Program-made: the position numbers and the translations under genes
Notes under the pieces: model-generated
Database searches by the model: none
Seen by the model: only the letters and a program-made list of their open reading frames with translations
Told to the model about the DNA's origin: nothing
Origin: Oscillospiraceae bacterium
GTDB taxonomy: Bacteria > Bacillota > Clostridia > Oscillospirales > Acutalibacteraceae
Assembly (NCBI GenBank): GCA_015065605.1
Contig: SVPZ01000003.1
Coordinates: 1 to 64,000, forward strand
Direction of reading: 5' to 3'
Length of the DNA stretch: 64,000 nucleotides
Shown here: in pieces, positions 36,108-43,667 of the stretch
Layout: each line of letters starts with the position of its first letter
Numbering within the stretch: the first letter of the stretch is position 1

Positions 36108-36392
36108 TCAATTACCTGAAACATCTATATACACCTGCTCGTCCGCAAAAACATACCCAAGTCTGTCACGAGCGGCTTTTTCAATAATTTTAGCCTCATT
36201 ACCTTCTTTAAGAAGATTTTTATATTCATTTATTTTACGGTCAGTTTCGGCTATTTGTTGGTTATAATCATCGAGTTTTTTCTTACCTTCCGCCAAATCT
36301 GTCCACAACGAAGAAAGTGAATATATAAGATAAACAGAAACCAGTAATACAAGTACGCGCAAAATAACACTTCTGTCTTTCTTTTTCTTCAT
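36108..36392 (-). CDS. divIC: Septum formation initiator protein (DivIC/FtsB family)
   Basis: A 94-residue bitopic membrane protein. A short basic N-terminus leads into one span (about residues 9-28) and an extracytoplasmic coiled coil (about 30-70) with E-Y-K-N-L-L-K-E. It ends with the family pattern A-R-D-R-L-G-Y-V. DivIC works with FtsL and DivIB in the divisome. The position between yabQ and yabR is the same as in Bacillus and supports the call over a generic FtsB-like label. The start ATG follows GGAG. Confidence 0.87.
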   Translation of the reverse strand: MKKKKDRSVILRVLVLLVSVYLIYSLSSLWTDLAEGKKKLDDYNQQIAETDRKINEYKNLLKEGNEAKIIEKAARDRLGYVFADEQVYIDVSGN

Positions 36393-36443
36393 AGCTCTAC
36401 TCCACTTTAAATTAATTCAATATGATTATACAACAACTTCCTA

Positions 36444-36881
36444 CTATCTTTCAAGAGTTTTTTTATTTCTGCTCCTTATTTTTAGCAATTTTTTTATATT
36501 TTTTACTGTTAGGGATATACTTTTTCGAAAAAGCAAGAAAATTTTTCCAAAAAGCTTTATAAAAAACTTTGTAATAATAACAGACGTCGGTAAAATAATC
36601 TTTGATAAAGAGATTCTATATATAAAGAAACCGATTAAGATGGCCGAAACCGCATAGGTTCTGAATTCACCGTTACATCTTGACATAAGAAACATAAAGG
36701 TTAAAAAAGTCGAAATTAAAAAGAATACAATATCCTCTATAAACACAACGACTTTAATATGTTTATAACTAATTCTAAGAGTTCTGAAAAAATCAAAAAA
36801 CACCGATAAAACAACACCTAAAATCATGGCGTAAAAAAACGTAAATATTTGCGATTTAACTGTAATTTCCCACATAATCAC
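36444..36881 (-). CDS. yabQ: Spore cortex biosynthesis protein YabQ
   Basis: A membrane protein of 143-145 residues needed for spore cortex formation in Bacillus. Spans lie at about 9-30, 45-63 and 75-92. The Q-x-x-x-F-F-Y-A-M-I-L-G and F-F-D-F-F-R motifs near the N-terminus are typical of YabQ. The frame starts at a GTG at 36881 that overlaps the yabP stop (GTGA). An ATG at 36875, also just behind AGGTGA, is an equal choice. It is tightly coupled to yabP and lies 51 bases upstream of divIC. Confidence 0.87.
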   Translation of the reverse strand: MIMWEITVKSQIFTFFYAMILGVVLSVFFDFFRTLRISYKHIKVVVFIEDIVFFLISTFLTFMFLMSRCNGEFRTYAVSAILIGFFIYRISLSKIILPTSVIITKFFIKLFGKIFLLFRKSISLTVKNIKKLLKIRSRNKKTLER

Positions 36882-37156
36882 CTGAATAATTTGCTGACAA
36901 AAGAACTTTTTCCCTTTGTGTCATTAAGATATACTACCGCATTGAATTTACCCTCTGCTTCCATATCGCCTGTTTCAGTTCCGAATTTAAGAATTTTGAG
37001 TTCTTCACCCTTAATAATCAATTTACCCATAACAGTTAAAATTGTAATAGTTTCTTCATCAAAATTCATTATATCCACTACTCCTGTAATTTTTATTTTC
37101 TTCCTACCTTCTATTTCGATATAATGTTCTAAATTTTGATTAAATCCTTCAGACAT
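36878..37156 (-). CDS. yabP: Sporulation protein YabP
   Basis: A small beta-rich sporulation protein (92 residues from the chosen start) of the YabP/YqfC group, linked to cortex and coat assembly in the mother cell. It has the family strand pattern I-T-G-V-V-D-I-M-N-F-D-E and G-K-L-I-I-K-G-E-E-L-K-I. The open frame begins at 37213 inside rqcP, but the ATG at 37156 lies 7 bases behind AGGTGA and gives the normal length. It overlaps the yabQ start by a few bases. The block matches yabP-yabQ-divIC of Bacillus. Confidence 0.88.
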   Translation of the reverse strand: MSEGFNQNLEHYIEIEGRKKIKITGVVDIMNFDEETITILTVMGKLIIKGEELKILKFGTETGDMEAEGKFNAVVYLNDTKGKSSFVSKLFR

Positions 37157-37205
37157 AAAAAAATCACCTTCCACAATAATATATTGCGAAAAGCGATTTA
37201 TTATG

Positions 37206-37448
37206 TTATTCAATTATTTTATATAATGAAACTGCATCGTCTTTTTTAACGGATTCGGTAATTTGAGTTACCTGAACCTTAACGACTCTTGTTCCAAATT
37301 CTATTTCTAAAACGTCACCAACTTTAACGTCGTATGATGCGCGAGCCGCCTTGCCGTTAACCATTACGCGTCCGGCATCACATGCTTCGTTTGCAATAGT
37401 TCTTCTTTTGATAATTCGTGAAATCTTTAAATACTTATCAAGTCTCAT
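37206..37448 (-). CDS. rqcP: S4-domain protein RqcP (YabO/Hsp15-like)
   Basis: An 80-residue protein made almost entirely of an S4 RNA-binding domain: R-L-D-K-Y-L-K-I-S-R-I-I-K-R-R at the start, then D-A-G-R-V-M-V-N-G and a V-K-V-G-D-V-L-E-I strand. In Bacillus, RqcP joins RqcH on split 50S subunits in ribosome quality control. Position between the HU gene and yabP matches the yabO locus. The start follows AGGAG directly after a hairpin (37467-37487), which may set its level. Confidence 0.92.
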   Translation of the reverse strand: MRLDKYLKISRIIKRRTIANEACDAGRVMVNGKAARASYDVKVGDVLEIEFGTRVVKVQVTQITESVKKDDAVSLYKIIE

Positions 37449-37466
37449 AAAATTCTCCTAAAAAAC

Positions 37467-37487
37467 CGAGCCACCCAAATGGGTGGC
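37467..37487 (-). terminator. Terminator or attenuator between hup and rqcP
   Basis: A stem GCCACCC/GGGTGGC with loop ATTT followed on the minus strand by TCGG and six T, directly before the rqcP ribosome binding site. It probably lets part of the transcripts continue, giving more hup than rqcP message. Confidence 0.65.
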
Positions 37488-37497
37488 ATCTGATTTA

Positions 37498-37767
37498 TTA
37501 GATAGCGTCTTTGAAAGCTTTACCAGCTTTAAATACAGGAGCCTTAGAAGCAGCGATTTCAATCTTAGTCTTGGTCTTAGGATTGATACCGGTTCTTGCA
37601 GCACGCTCACGTACTTCGAAAGTACCGAAACCAACTAAAGTAACCTTTTCGCCGGCTTTGAGTTCAGCTTCAACAGTCTCGATGAAAGCAGCGAGAGCCT
37701 TGTCAGCGTCTTTCTTTGCGATACCGGCTTTTTCAGCGATAGCAGCAATAAGTTCTGTTTTGTTCAT
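37498..37767 (-). CDS. hup: HU-family DNA-binding protein
   Basis: A histone-like dimer-forming DNA-bending protein (89 residues). The start [11 protein letters not shown] and the [19 protein letters not shown] arm region are diagnostic of HU. The frame opens at 37782, but that ATG lies inside the GGAGG site; the ATG at 37767 is standard. It is inserted between mazG and rqcP in the spoVB-yabR string, as in several Clostridia. A 14-base palindrome (37796-37809) lies upstream, and an attenuator-like hairpin downstream. Confidence 0.95.
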   Translation of the reverse strand: MNKTELIAAIAEKAGIAKKDADKALAAFIETVEAELKAGEKVTLVGFGTFEVRERAARTGINPKTKTKIEIAASKAPVFKAGKAFKDAI

Positions 37768-37795
37768 TATGATAACCTCCATAAAAATATTTTCA

Positions 37796-37809
37796 ACAGT
37801 AAAAACTGT
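37796..37809. promoter_or_regulatory. Palindrome upstream of hup
   Basis: ACAGT-AAAA-ACTGT, the same 14 bases as at 17488-17501 ahead of the solute-binding gene. Confidence 0.3.
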
Positions 37810-37815
37810 GTGAAA

Positions 37816-38619
37816 TCATTTGTTTTTTGCCTTGTTCCAATATTCATCAAGTTTATCTGCAGACAATTCCTTGATATCATATCCGTCGGCAATTATATAA
37901 TTTTCAGCCTTTTCAAATCTATCGGTAAATTTTACTGTAGAACGACTAAGTGCTTCTTCGCAGTCAATTCCTAAAATTCTGCCGACGTTAACAACAGAAA
38001 ACAATAAATCTCCTATTTCATCTATAAGGGCTGTTTTATCACCTTTCGAAAGTTCATTTTCGAGTTCACACGTTTCCTCACCTATTTTAGAAAAAGCTTC
38101 GAAAACGTCAGTAAAGTCGTAACCTGCTTTTGAAGCGCGCTTTTGCACTTTTTGTGCTCTGAGCAACGCGGGAAAAGCCGCAGGAACACTTTTTAAGGTA
38201 TCGGTATAAGTTTCTTGCGATTTTTCAACGCGCTTTAGCTTGTCCCAATTATCAAGAACCTTTTCAGATGTTTCAGCAACCACGTCGCCAAATACGTGAG
38301 GATGACGATATACCAGTTTTTTGCACACACCATCAACAACGTCGGAAAAATCAAATTTTTCCTCTTCTTCGGCCATAACTGCGTGAAAGACAACCTGCAT
38401 AAGCACGTCGCCGAGTTCCTCACACATATCCACCGAGTCATTGCGATCAATCGCATCAACGACTTCATAAGTTTCCTCAAGAAAATTATTTCTAATGGAT
38501 GCATGAGTTTGTTCTTTATCCCAAGGGCAACCGTCAGGCGCTCTTAGTTTTTTCATAATATCTATAAAATCATCCATTGTATATTTTCTTTTAGTTGCTC
38601 CTGTATATAAATTTACCAT
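37816..38619 (-). CDS. mazG: Nucleoside triphosphate pyrophosphohydrolase MazG
   Basis: A 267-residue house-cleaning enzyme that cleaves NTPs to NMP and diphosphate. It has two MazG-type helical domains. The first has L-R-A-P-D-G-C-P-W-D-K-E-Q-T-H near residue 27, then E-E-T-Y-E-V-V-D-A and E-E-L-G-D-V-L-M-Q, which hold the metal-binding acids. The second has L-I-D-E-I-G-D-L-L-F-S-V-V-N near 200. The N-terminal SAM-methylase domain seen in the Bacillus YabN fusion is absent. It follows spoVB as in the yabM-yabN order and starts after AGGTGA. Confidence 0.93.
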   Translation of the reverse strand: MVNLYTGATKRKYTMDDFIDIMKKLRAPDGCPWDKEQTHASIRNNFLEETYEVVDAIDRNDSVDMCEELGDVLMQVVFHAVMAEEEEKFDFSDVVDGVCKKLVYRHPHVFGDVVAETSEKVLDNWDKLKRVEKSQETYTDTLKSVPAAFPALLRAQKVQKRASKAGYDFTDVFEAFSKIGEETCELENELSKGDKTALIDEIGDLLFSVVNVGRILGIDCEEALSRSTVKFTDRFEKAENYIIADGYDIKELSADKLDEYWNKAKNK

Positions 38620-38695
38620 AATTTCACCTAAAAATCAATAGTTGTTTAAAAATTTTTGTTAAAAAAACACCAAAAACACGTAATTTTTACACATT

Positions 38696-40420
38696 TTACT
38701 TTATAATATGCAATTTTTCGAGAATTCTTGCTATGGTTTTGCCTTTTGGGAATCCCTCTATATCCTCTTTGTTCAAAGTCTTAATGGCAAAAAGTACCGT
38801 TAAATAGACAATTACAGCCGCAATTACACTGCAAATAGTAGCAATAAAATCACCGTAACCCATCTTATTCATAAGCAAAGAAACGAAGAAAGCGGCAACG
38901 CCACAGCAGAGTGAAGAAATAAAAGGTTTGATAATAACCGCAAAGAAATTAAACTTTATTCCCGTATGCTTAATAAGACAATAGGTATTAGAAACAAAAA
39001 TGAAAACGTAACAAAGTGTCGTACCTATCGGAGCGCCCATAATATTTATTTCGGGACGGCCAACCAAAATAGCATTAACTATAATTTTCAGAACAGCGCC
39101 TATCGCTATATTTCTTACAGGAAGCATAGGCTTGCCTATTGCCTGAAGCATATTAGTCATAGGAACGCTAAGACCCGAAAATACTGCAGCTACACCCAAC
39201 ACACGAAGTATAGGCGCGCCTATCTCTACAGGGGCAACACCTTTATAAAGCAGTCCCATAACGTTTGGAGCAATCGCACAAAGACCAATTCCAGCCGGAA
39301 TAGCAATAACGGCAGTGGTACGCAAGATAGTTTCTATAGTCTTTTTTACGGCAGGCATATCCTTTTCCACCCACACGGTAGTAAGAAAAGGCACGGAACC
39401 AATACCGAGAGTAGCCGTAATAGTAGGAATCAAGTTATAGAAAACGTAGGCTTCCCCTCTTATACCATATAAGAAGGTAGGCATATTTGAAGCAGAAAGA
39501 ATTTCTCTTCCCAAGGCTGACGCATTGGCATTATAATCAGCAACAGATTCAGCATACAAATTTGCAACGTAATCAAAGGAATTTTCCATTACGTTTTTAA
39601 GTTGCCATTTAACCATAAACGTATCTATAAACAAAGTGATGTTATTAGCAAGAGAACTTAATGCGACGGGAATAGCAATAACAAGCAATGCTTTTAAAAT
39701 CACCTTTCCCGTACTACATTCGGGAGAATTTTCATAATTGTTTTTATCGATAGAATCACCAATAAATTTATGACGCAAGATAAGGAAAGCAGCGGCGGCT
39801 ATAGTACCAACAGTAATTCCTCCAAGCGCACCTGCTGCAGCATATGCAACGTTAGAAGTTATTTTAAGAACAACGTATGCAAACGAAAAACCTAAAATCA
39901 GTTTACCAAGTGCCTCTATTACATCCGAGATAGCGGTAGGATACATATTGTGAAGACCCTCGTAATATCCTCTGTAAGCGGACATATAACTGCAAAAAAG
40001 TATGGTGGGCGCTATCATAATTACGCATACAGCAACGTTTTTTGCATCATTTACGTTATCGGTAGTTGAAACCGCATAAAAATAGGTTGCTCCAAGCATA
40101 ATCAAGAAACCGGCCACTCCGGTTACCAAAAAGGCTTTCTTTGCCATACTCAATGTTTTACGGGCATCTTTTAGTTTTCCTTGAGCAACCGAAGCAGCCG
40201 TAAGACGCGAAACAGCAATTGGAAGTCCCGCCATTGAGAGAGCATATATCGGCAAAAACAAATCGTATGCAGATGAAAAATATCCAAAACCTAAATCACC
40301 TATAAGACTTTGTAGCGGAATCTTAAAAATCGCGCCTATTATTTTAACGATAACGGTTGAAACAAGCAAAATTATGGCGCTTCGTTCAAAGTTTTGTTCT
40401 TTAACTTTCTTCTCGTTCAT
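38696..40420 (-). CDS. spoVB: Stage V sporulation protein B / MOP-superfamily flippase
   Basis: A 574-residue polytopic membrane protein with about 14 spans, of the Wzx/MurJ-like exporter group. SpoVB acts in spore cortex synthesis and probably flips a lipid-linked precursor. Family features are L-P-I-Y-A-L-S-M-A-G-L-P-I-A-V-S-R-L near residue 55 and an S-A-Y-R-G-Y-Y-E-G-L-x-N-M-Y-P-T-A motif near 145. It starts the sporulation string that continues with mazG, and is read in the same direction as mtnN upstream (10 bases). A housekeeping flippase role is the alternative, but the gene order favours SpoVB. Confidence 0.87.
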   Translation of the reverse strand: MNEKKVKEQNFERSAIILLVSTVIVKIIGAIFKIPLQSLIGDLGFGYFSSAYDLFLPIYALSMAGLPIAVSRLTAASVAQGKLKDARKTLSMAKKAFLVTGVAGFLIMLGATYFYAVSTTDNVNDAKNVAVCVIMIAPTILFCSYMSAYRGYYEGLHNMYPTAISDVIEALGKLILGFSFAYVVLKITSNVAYAAAGALGGITVGTIAAAAFLILRHKFIGDSIDKNNYENSPECSTGKVILKALLVIAIPVALSSLANNITLFIDTFMVKWQLKNVMENSFDYVANLYAESVADYNANASALGREILSASNMPTFLYGIRGEAYVFYNLIPTITATLGIGSVPFLTTVWVEKDMPAVKKTIETILRTTAVIAIPAGIGLCAIAPNVMGLLYKGVAPVEIGAPILRVLGVAAVFSGLSVPMTNMLQAIGKPMLPVRNIAIGAVLKIIVNAILVGRPEINIMGAPIGTTLCYVFIFVSNTYCLIKHTGIKFNFFAVIIKPFISSLCCGVAAFFVSLLMNKMGYGDFIATICSVIAAVIVYLTVLFAIKTLNKEDIEGFPKGKTIARILEKLHIIK

Positions 40421-40430
40421 TTCACTTCAC

Positions 40431-41108
40431 CTACGCCAGTTTATCGATTAGTTCCAAAATAATATCAGCAGGAGCAATATCGCCGCTATAAGCAACTTCA
40501 CTATATGAACTGTCCGCATCATTTCCTGCATCATCGGATATTTGCCTGATTGCAACAAAAGACATACCCGTCTGATGACAAACAGATGCAATAGCCGCTG
40601 TTTCCATATCACAGGAAATCGCATTAAAATTAGTTTTAAGAGAATCTCTTAATTCATCATTACTAACAAAACAATCTCCCGAAACGGCAAGACCGATTTT
40701 TGCTTCAGGACATATTGATGATACCAACTCAACCAACTTCGTATCGGCGTTATATATATAAGTTTGGCCGGGTTTCTCGCATAATTTATATCCAAGACAG
40801 GTTAAATCAAAATCATGTTCAATAAAGCTATCATTAATTACTACTTCGCCTTTTTTAACACGTGAAATACCACCCGAATAACCAAAACTAAAAATAGTAT
40901 CGCAGCCAAGCGAATACATATACATAGCAGCAGCGGCAGAATTCACTTTACCAATACCGCAATGCACTGCGTAAACAACAACGTCGTTAACCGCAAATTT
41001 ATAACAGTCTCTGCCAAAAAAGCCAACGTTATCAGCATTTTCGAGTTTTTCTATAAAAGGATTAAATTCGCCGTCATCAGCAACAACAACACCTATTTTC
41101 TTATACAT
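40431..41108 (-). CDS. mtnN: 5'-methylthioadenosine/S-adenosylhomocysteine nucleosidase
   Basis: This cytosolic hydrolase of the PNP/UDP family splits MTA and SAH to adenine and the thioribose sugar, recycling SAM by-products. It has G-I-G-K-V-N-S-A-A-A near residue 55, S-F-G-Y-S-G-G-I near 77, and M-E-T-A-A-I-A-S-V-C near 172, where most relatives read M-E-G-A-A. The frame opens at a GTG at 41120, but the ATG at 41108 gives the normal N-terminus (225 residues, 8-base overlap with hemZ). A nearby futalosine-type activity is less likely given the motifs. Confidence 0.85.
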   Translation of the reverse strand: MYKKIGVVVADDGEFNPFIEKLENADNVGFFGRDCYKFAVNDVVVYAVHCGIGKVNSAAAAMYMYSLGCDTIFSFGYSGGISRVKKGEVVINDSFIEHDFDLTCLGYKLCEKPGQTYIYNADTKLVELVSSICPEAKIGLAVSGDCFVSNDELRDSLKTNFNAISCDMETAAIASVCHQTGMSFVAIRQISDDAGNDADSSYSEVAYSGDIAPADIILELIDKLA

Positions 41109-42579
41109 TTGGAACTTCACCTATCTTTCCGTATTTTTTATAAAATTCATTAATGCCGTTCTTTCTGAGCATCATTTCATCAAATCTGTTTATGTATTCA
41201 TAAGGATATTTAAAATTAAAAATTCTTTCAATATAATTCCCATCAGGTTCTCTTAGCTTAGTCACCGCAGAAGCGCCGCAAGCGAGAATAGTATGGGTTT
41301 CATCCATAATAAATACGTTATATAAACACTCTTTACCTTCTTTAGCATAACCAACGTTTTCGAGATTACCTACCGTTTTGCTCTGACGGTACATATAATA
41401 CGGTAAAACACCTTTTTCACTGAGCGTTTTGCGAGCATACGATACCATTTCGTCCGCTATTTTTCCTGCCTCAATTTCAGGGAAATCACCACTTATATTC
41501 ATTCTTGAAGATCGTTTCATCGAAAGAGAATGTACTGTAATACTTTCGGGATCAAGAGAAAGCAACTGTTCAACGGTATATTTGAAGCTTTCGACGGTAT
41601 CACCCGGAAGCCCCGCTATTAAATCCATATTAATATTATCAAAACCAACTTTTCTTGCAAGTTGAAAAGCATCAATAGTTTGCTGCGCTGTATGCGCTCT
41701 GCCGATAATACCTAAAACGGTATCATTCATTGTTTGAGGATTAATACTGATTCGGGTTGCGCCGCATTCTTTAATTGCAATAAGTTTTTCTTCCGTAATA
41801 GTATCGGGACGTCCCGCTTCGACAGTAAACTCTAACAAGTCTGATAAATCGAAGCACTCCTTAACTTTACCTAAAACTACCCTTAACTGTTCAGCATCCA
41901 AAGTAGTCGGAGTTCCGCCACCCATATAAACAGTTTTTAATTTTAAATTATTAGTTTTTGCGATTAAAGCGGTTTGTTCGATTTCTTTGCATAGATAATC
42001 AACGTAAACGGGTATTAAATGGTCAGCCTTTTCAACTGCGTGTGAAACAAAAGAACAGTAAGAGCATCTGGTAGGACAAAAAGGAATAGAAATATATAAA
42101 CTAAAAGAATCACTTTCAGAAAGTTTTATAATTTTAGATTCACCCAAATGTGTTTCTTCACAGAGTGAAATCTTTTCATCACTAACGAAAAACTTTTCTT
42201 TAAAGAATTCCTTCGCAAGTTTTTCATTGCCTAATTCTTTAACTACAGCCGAATATAATCGAGCCGGTCTTATGCCCGTAACAATTCCCCACTTCGGCGA
42301 ATATGAAGTTAACTTAACAAAACATTCAAAAAGCAAAGCGGCTATTTCTCTTTCAGCATCTCTTTCACTAAAACCGTCATTCAAATCCGAACTGCTTTCG
42401 ATCAAGCAATTATTTATTGAAACCGAGGCATATATATGATTTTCGCAAATTTTCGTAACAGCAAAATCACCGCTATCGACCATTTCGTAACTGACTATAA
42501 TTTTTTCAAAGGGAATAAAAAGTCTGCAAACTTTTTCCATTTCATACTGAAAATTATGACCTATACAGCACAAATTCAT
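41101..42579 (-). CDS. hemZ: Coproporphyrinogen III oxidase-like radical SAM enzyme HemZ
   Basis: A 492-residue radical SAM protein. An N-terminal domain of about 170 residues precedes the core, which has the iron-sulfur motif C-P-T-R-C-S-Y-C, then G-G-G-T-P-T-T and a HemN-like second half. HemZ is related to anaerobic coproporphyrinogen dehydrogenase (HemN), but some relatives are heme chaperones; oxidase activity is not certain. No other heme genes are in the window, so it may not act in full heme synthesis. It starts 2 bases after the MBL gene ends and overlaps the mtnN start by 8 bases. Confidence 0.87.
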   Translation of the reverse strand: MNLCCIGHNFQYEMEKVCRLFIPFEKIIVSYEMVDSGDFAVTKICENHIYASVSINNCLIESSSDLNDGFSERDAEREIAALLFECFVKLTSYSPKWGIVTGIRPARLYSAVVKELGNEKLAKEFFKEKFFVSDEKISLCEETHLGESKIIKLSESDSFSLYISIPFCPTRCSYCSFVSHAVEKADHLIPVYVDYLCKEIEQTALIAKTNNLKLKTVYMGGGTPTTLDAEQLRVVLGKVKECFDLSDLLEFTVEAGRPDTITEEKLIAIKECGATRISINPQTMNDTVLGIIGRAHTAQQTIDAFQLARKVGFDNINMDLIAGLPGDTVESFKYTVEQLLSLDPESITVHSLSMKRSSRMNISGDFPEIEAGKIADEMVSYARKTLSEKGVLPYYMYRQSKTVGNLENVGYAKEGKECLYNVFIMDETHTILACGASAVTKLREPDGNYIERIFNFKYPYEYINRFDEMMLRKNGINEFYKKYGKIGEVPNV

Positions 42580-42580
42580 A

Positions 42581-43198
42581 TTAAGATTCTCTCACAAACG
42601 GGTTGTTCTTTTTTTCATAGGATAAACGCGTAGCGGGTCCGTGACCTGAATAAACGTCAAAATCCCCTTTAATTTCGTAAAGACGCTTTAAAGACTTATA
42701 CAATTCTTCACTATTTCCGCCAATAAAATCAGTTCTGCCAACGCTTAAACGGAATAAAGTGTCACCACTGAATAACCAATCGCCTATTATAAAACAGGCG
42801 CTACCCTTCGAGTGCCCCGGTGTAACCAGAACTTTAATATTTATATCACCAATACTGAGCGTATCATTATCGCTAAACGTTTTATCGGCTTCAAAGGGTG
42901 AAAAATCAATACAAAACCGTTCACACAAATTCACAGAACCGTCAGAAAGACCCATAGAATCGGCTTCGGAAACGTAAATTTTACCGCCGCTCAAGGTTCT
43001 GGCTTCTTGTGCACCTAAAATATGGTCAAAGTGATTGTGAGTAAGTAAAACAGCAAATTCTTTAGTTTTGTTCTCAACTATAAATGCCTTGATTTCTTCG
43101 GTCATTTGACCCGGATCTATAATAACTGCTCCGCTATCACCCGAAATCAGATAAACGTTTTGATCCATATATGGTATTGTTACTGTTTTAAGTTTCAT
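42581..43198 (-). CDS. MBL-fold metallo-hydrolase (glyoxalase II-like)
   Basis: A 205-residue zinc hydrolase of the metallo-beta-lactamase fold. The metal motif T-H-N-H-F-D-H is near residue 55, followed by T-P-G-H-S-K-G-S near 130, D-T-L-F near 152 and a C-terminal S-G-H-G-P. This is the YcbL/GloB short form, which often hydrolyses thioesters. It overlaps dtd by 4 bases (ATGA) and is followed after 2 bases by hemZ, so the three are translated in series. Substrate unknown; no glyoxalase I is nearby. Confidence 0.87.
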   Translation of the reverse strand: MKLKTVTIPYMDQNVYLISGDSGAVIIDPGQMTEEIKAFIVENKTKEFAVLLTHNHFDHILGAQEARTLSGGKIYVSEADSMGLSDGSVNLCERFCIDFSPFEADKTFSDNDTLSIGDINIKVLVTPGHSKGSACFIIGDWLFSGDTLFRLSVGRTDFIGGNSEELYKSLKRLYEIKGDFDVYSGHGPATRLSYEKKNNPFVRES

Positions 43199-43656
43199 TT
43201 ATCTTTTCTCCAAATTTCTGTATCAAGAATTATCGTAACAGGACCGTCATTAAGAAGTTCAACCTTCATATCAGCGCCAAATTCACCTTTTTGAACGTTT
43301 TTAATGCCATTTACTTTTAGAAACTCGCAAAATCTTTCGTATTCTAGGTTGGCGGCAACAGGTTCTTTTGCAAGAGTGAAAGAAGGTCTGTTTCCCTTTT
43401 TGGTGTCAGCGCAAAGAGTAAAGTTCGAAATAACCAACACGCTTCCGTCCACGTCTATAACCGATAAATTCATTTTATCGTACATATCGCAGAAAATTCT
43501 TAATGAACTCACTTTTTTGGCAAGAATTTCGGTGTCTGCTTCGGTATCGTTTTCATATACTCCCAAAAGTACAAGAAGACCTTTGTCTATTGACCCGATA
43601 ACCTTGCCGTCAACCGATACACTTGCATTTTTAACTCTTTGTATAACTGCTTTCAT
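43195..43656 (-). CDS. dtd: D-aminoacyl-tRNA deacylase
   Basis: This 153-residue dimeric enzyme removes D-amino acids (and glycine mischarged on tRNA-Ala) from tRNA. It begins M-K-A-V-I-Q-R-V-K-N-A-S-V, with the S-Q-F-T-L motif seen here as S-N-F-T-L-C-A-D near residue 78 and G-x-P-V-T-I near 145; some residues of the usual N-S-G-P-V-T are changed to N-D-G-P-V-T. It lies 12 bases after relA, the conserved relA-dtd order of Firmicutes. Start follows CAGGTG. Confidence 0.93.
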   Translation of the reverse strand: MKAVIQRVKNASVSVDGKVIGSIDKGLLVLLGVYENDTEADTEILAKKVSSLRIFCDMYDKMNLSVIDVDGSVLVISNFTLCADTKKGNRPSFTLAKEPVAANLEYERFCEFLKVNGIKNVQKGEFGADMKVELLNDGPVTIILDTEIWRKDK

Positions 43657-43667
43657 AAAAACACCTG

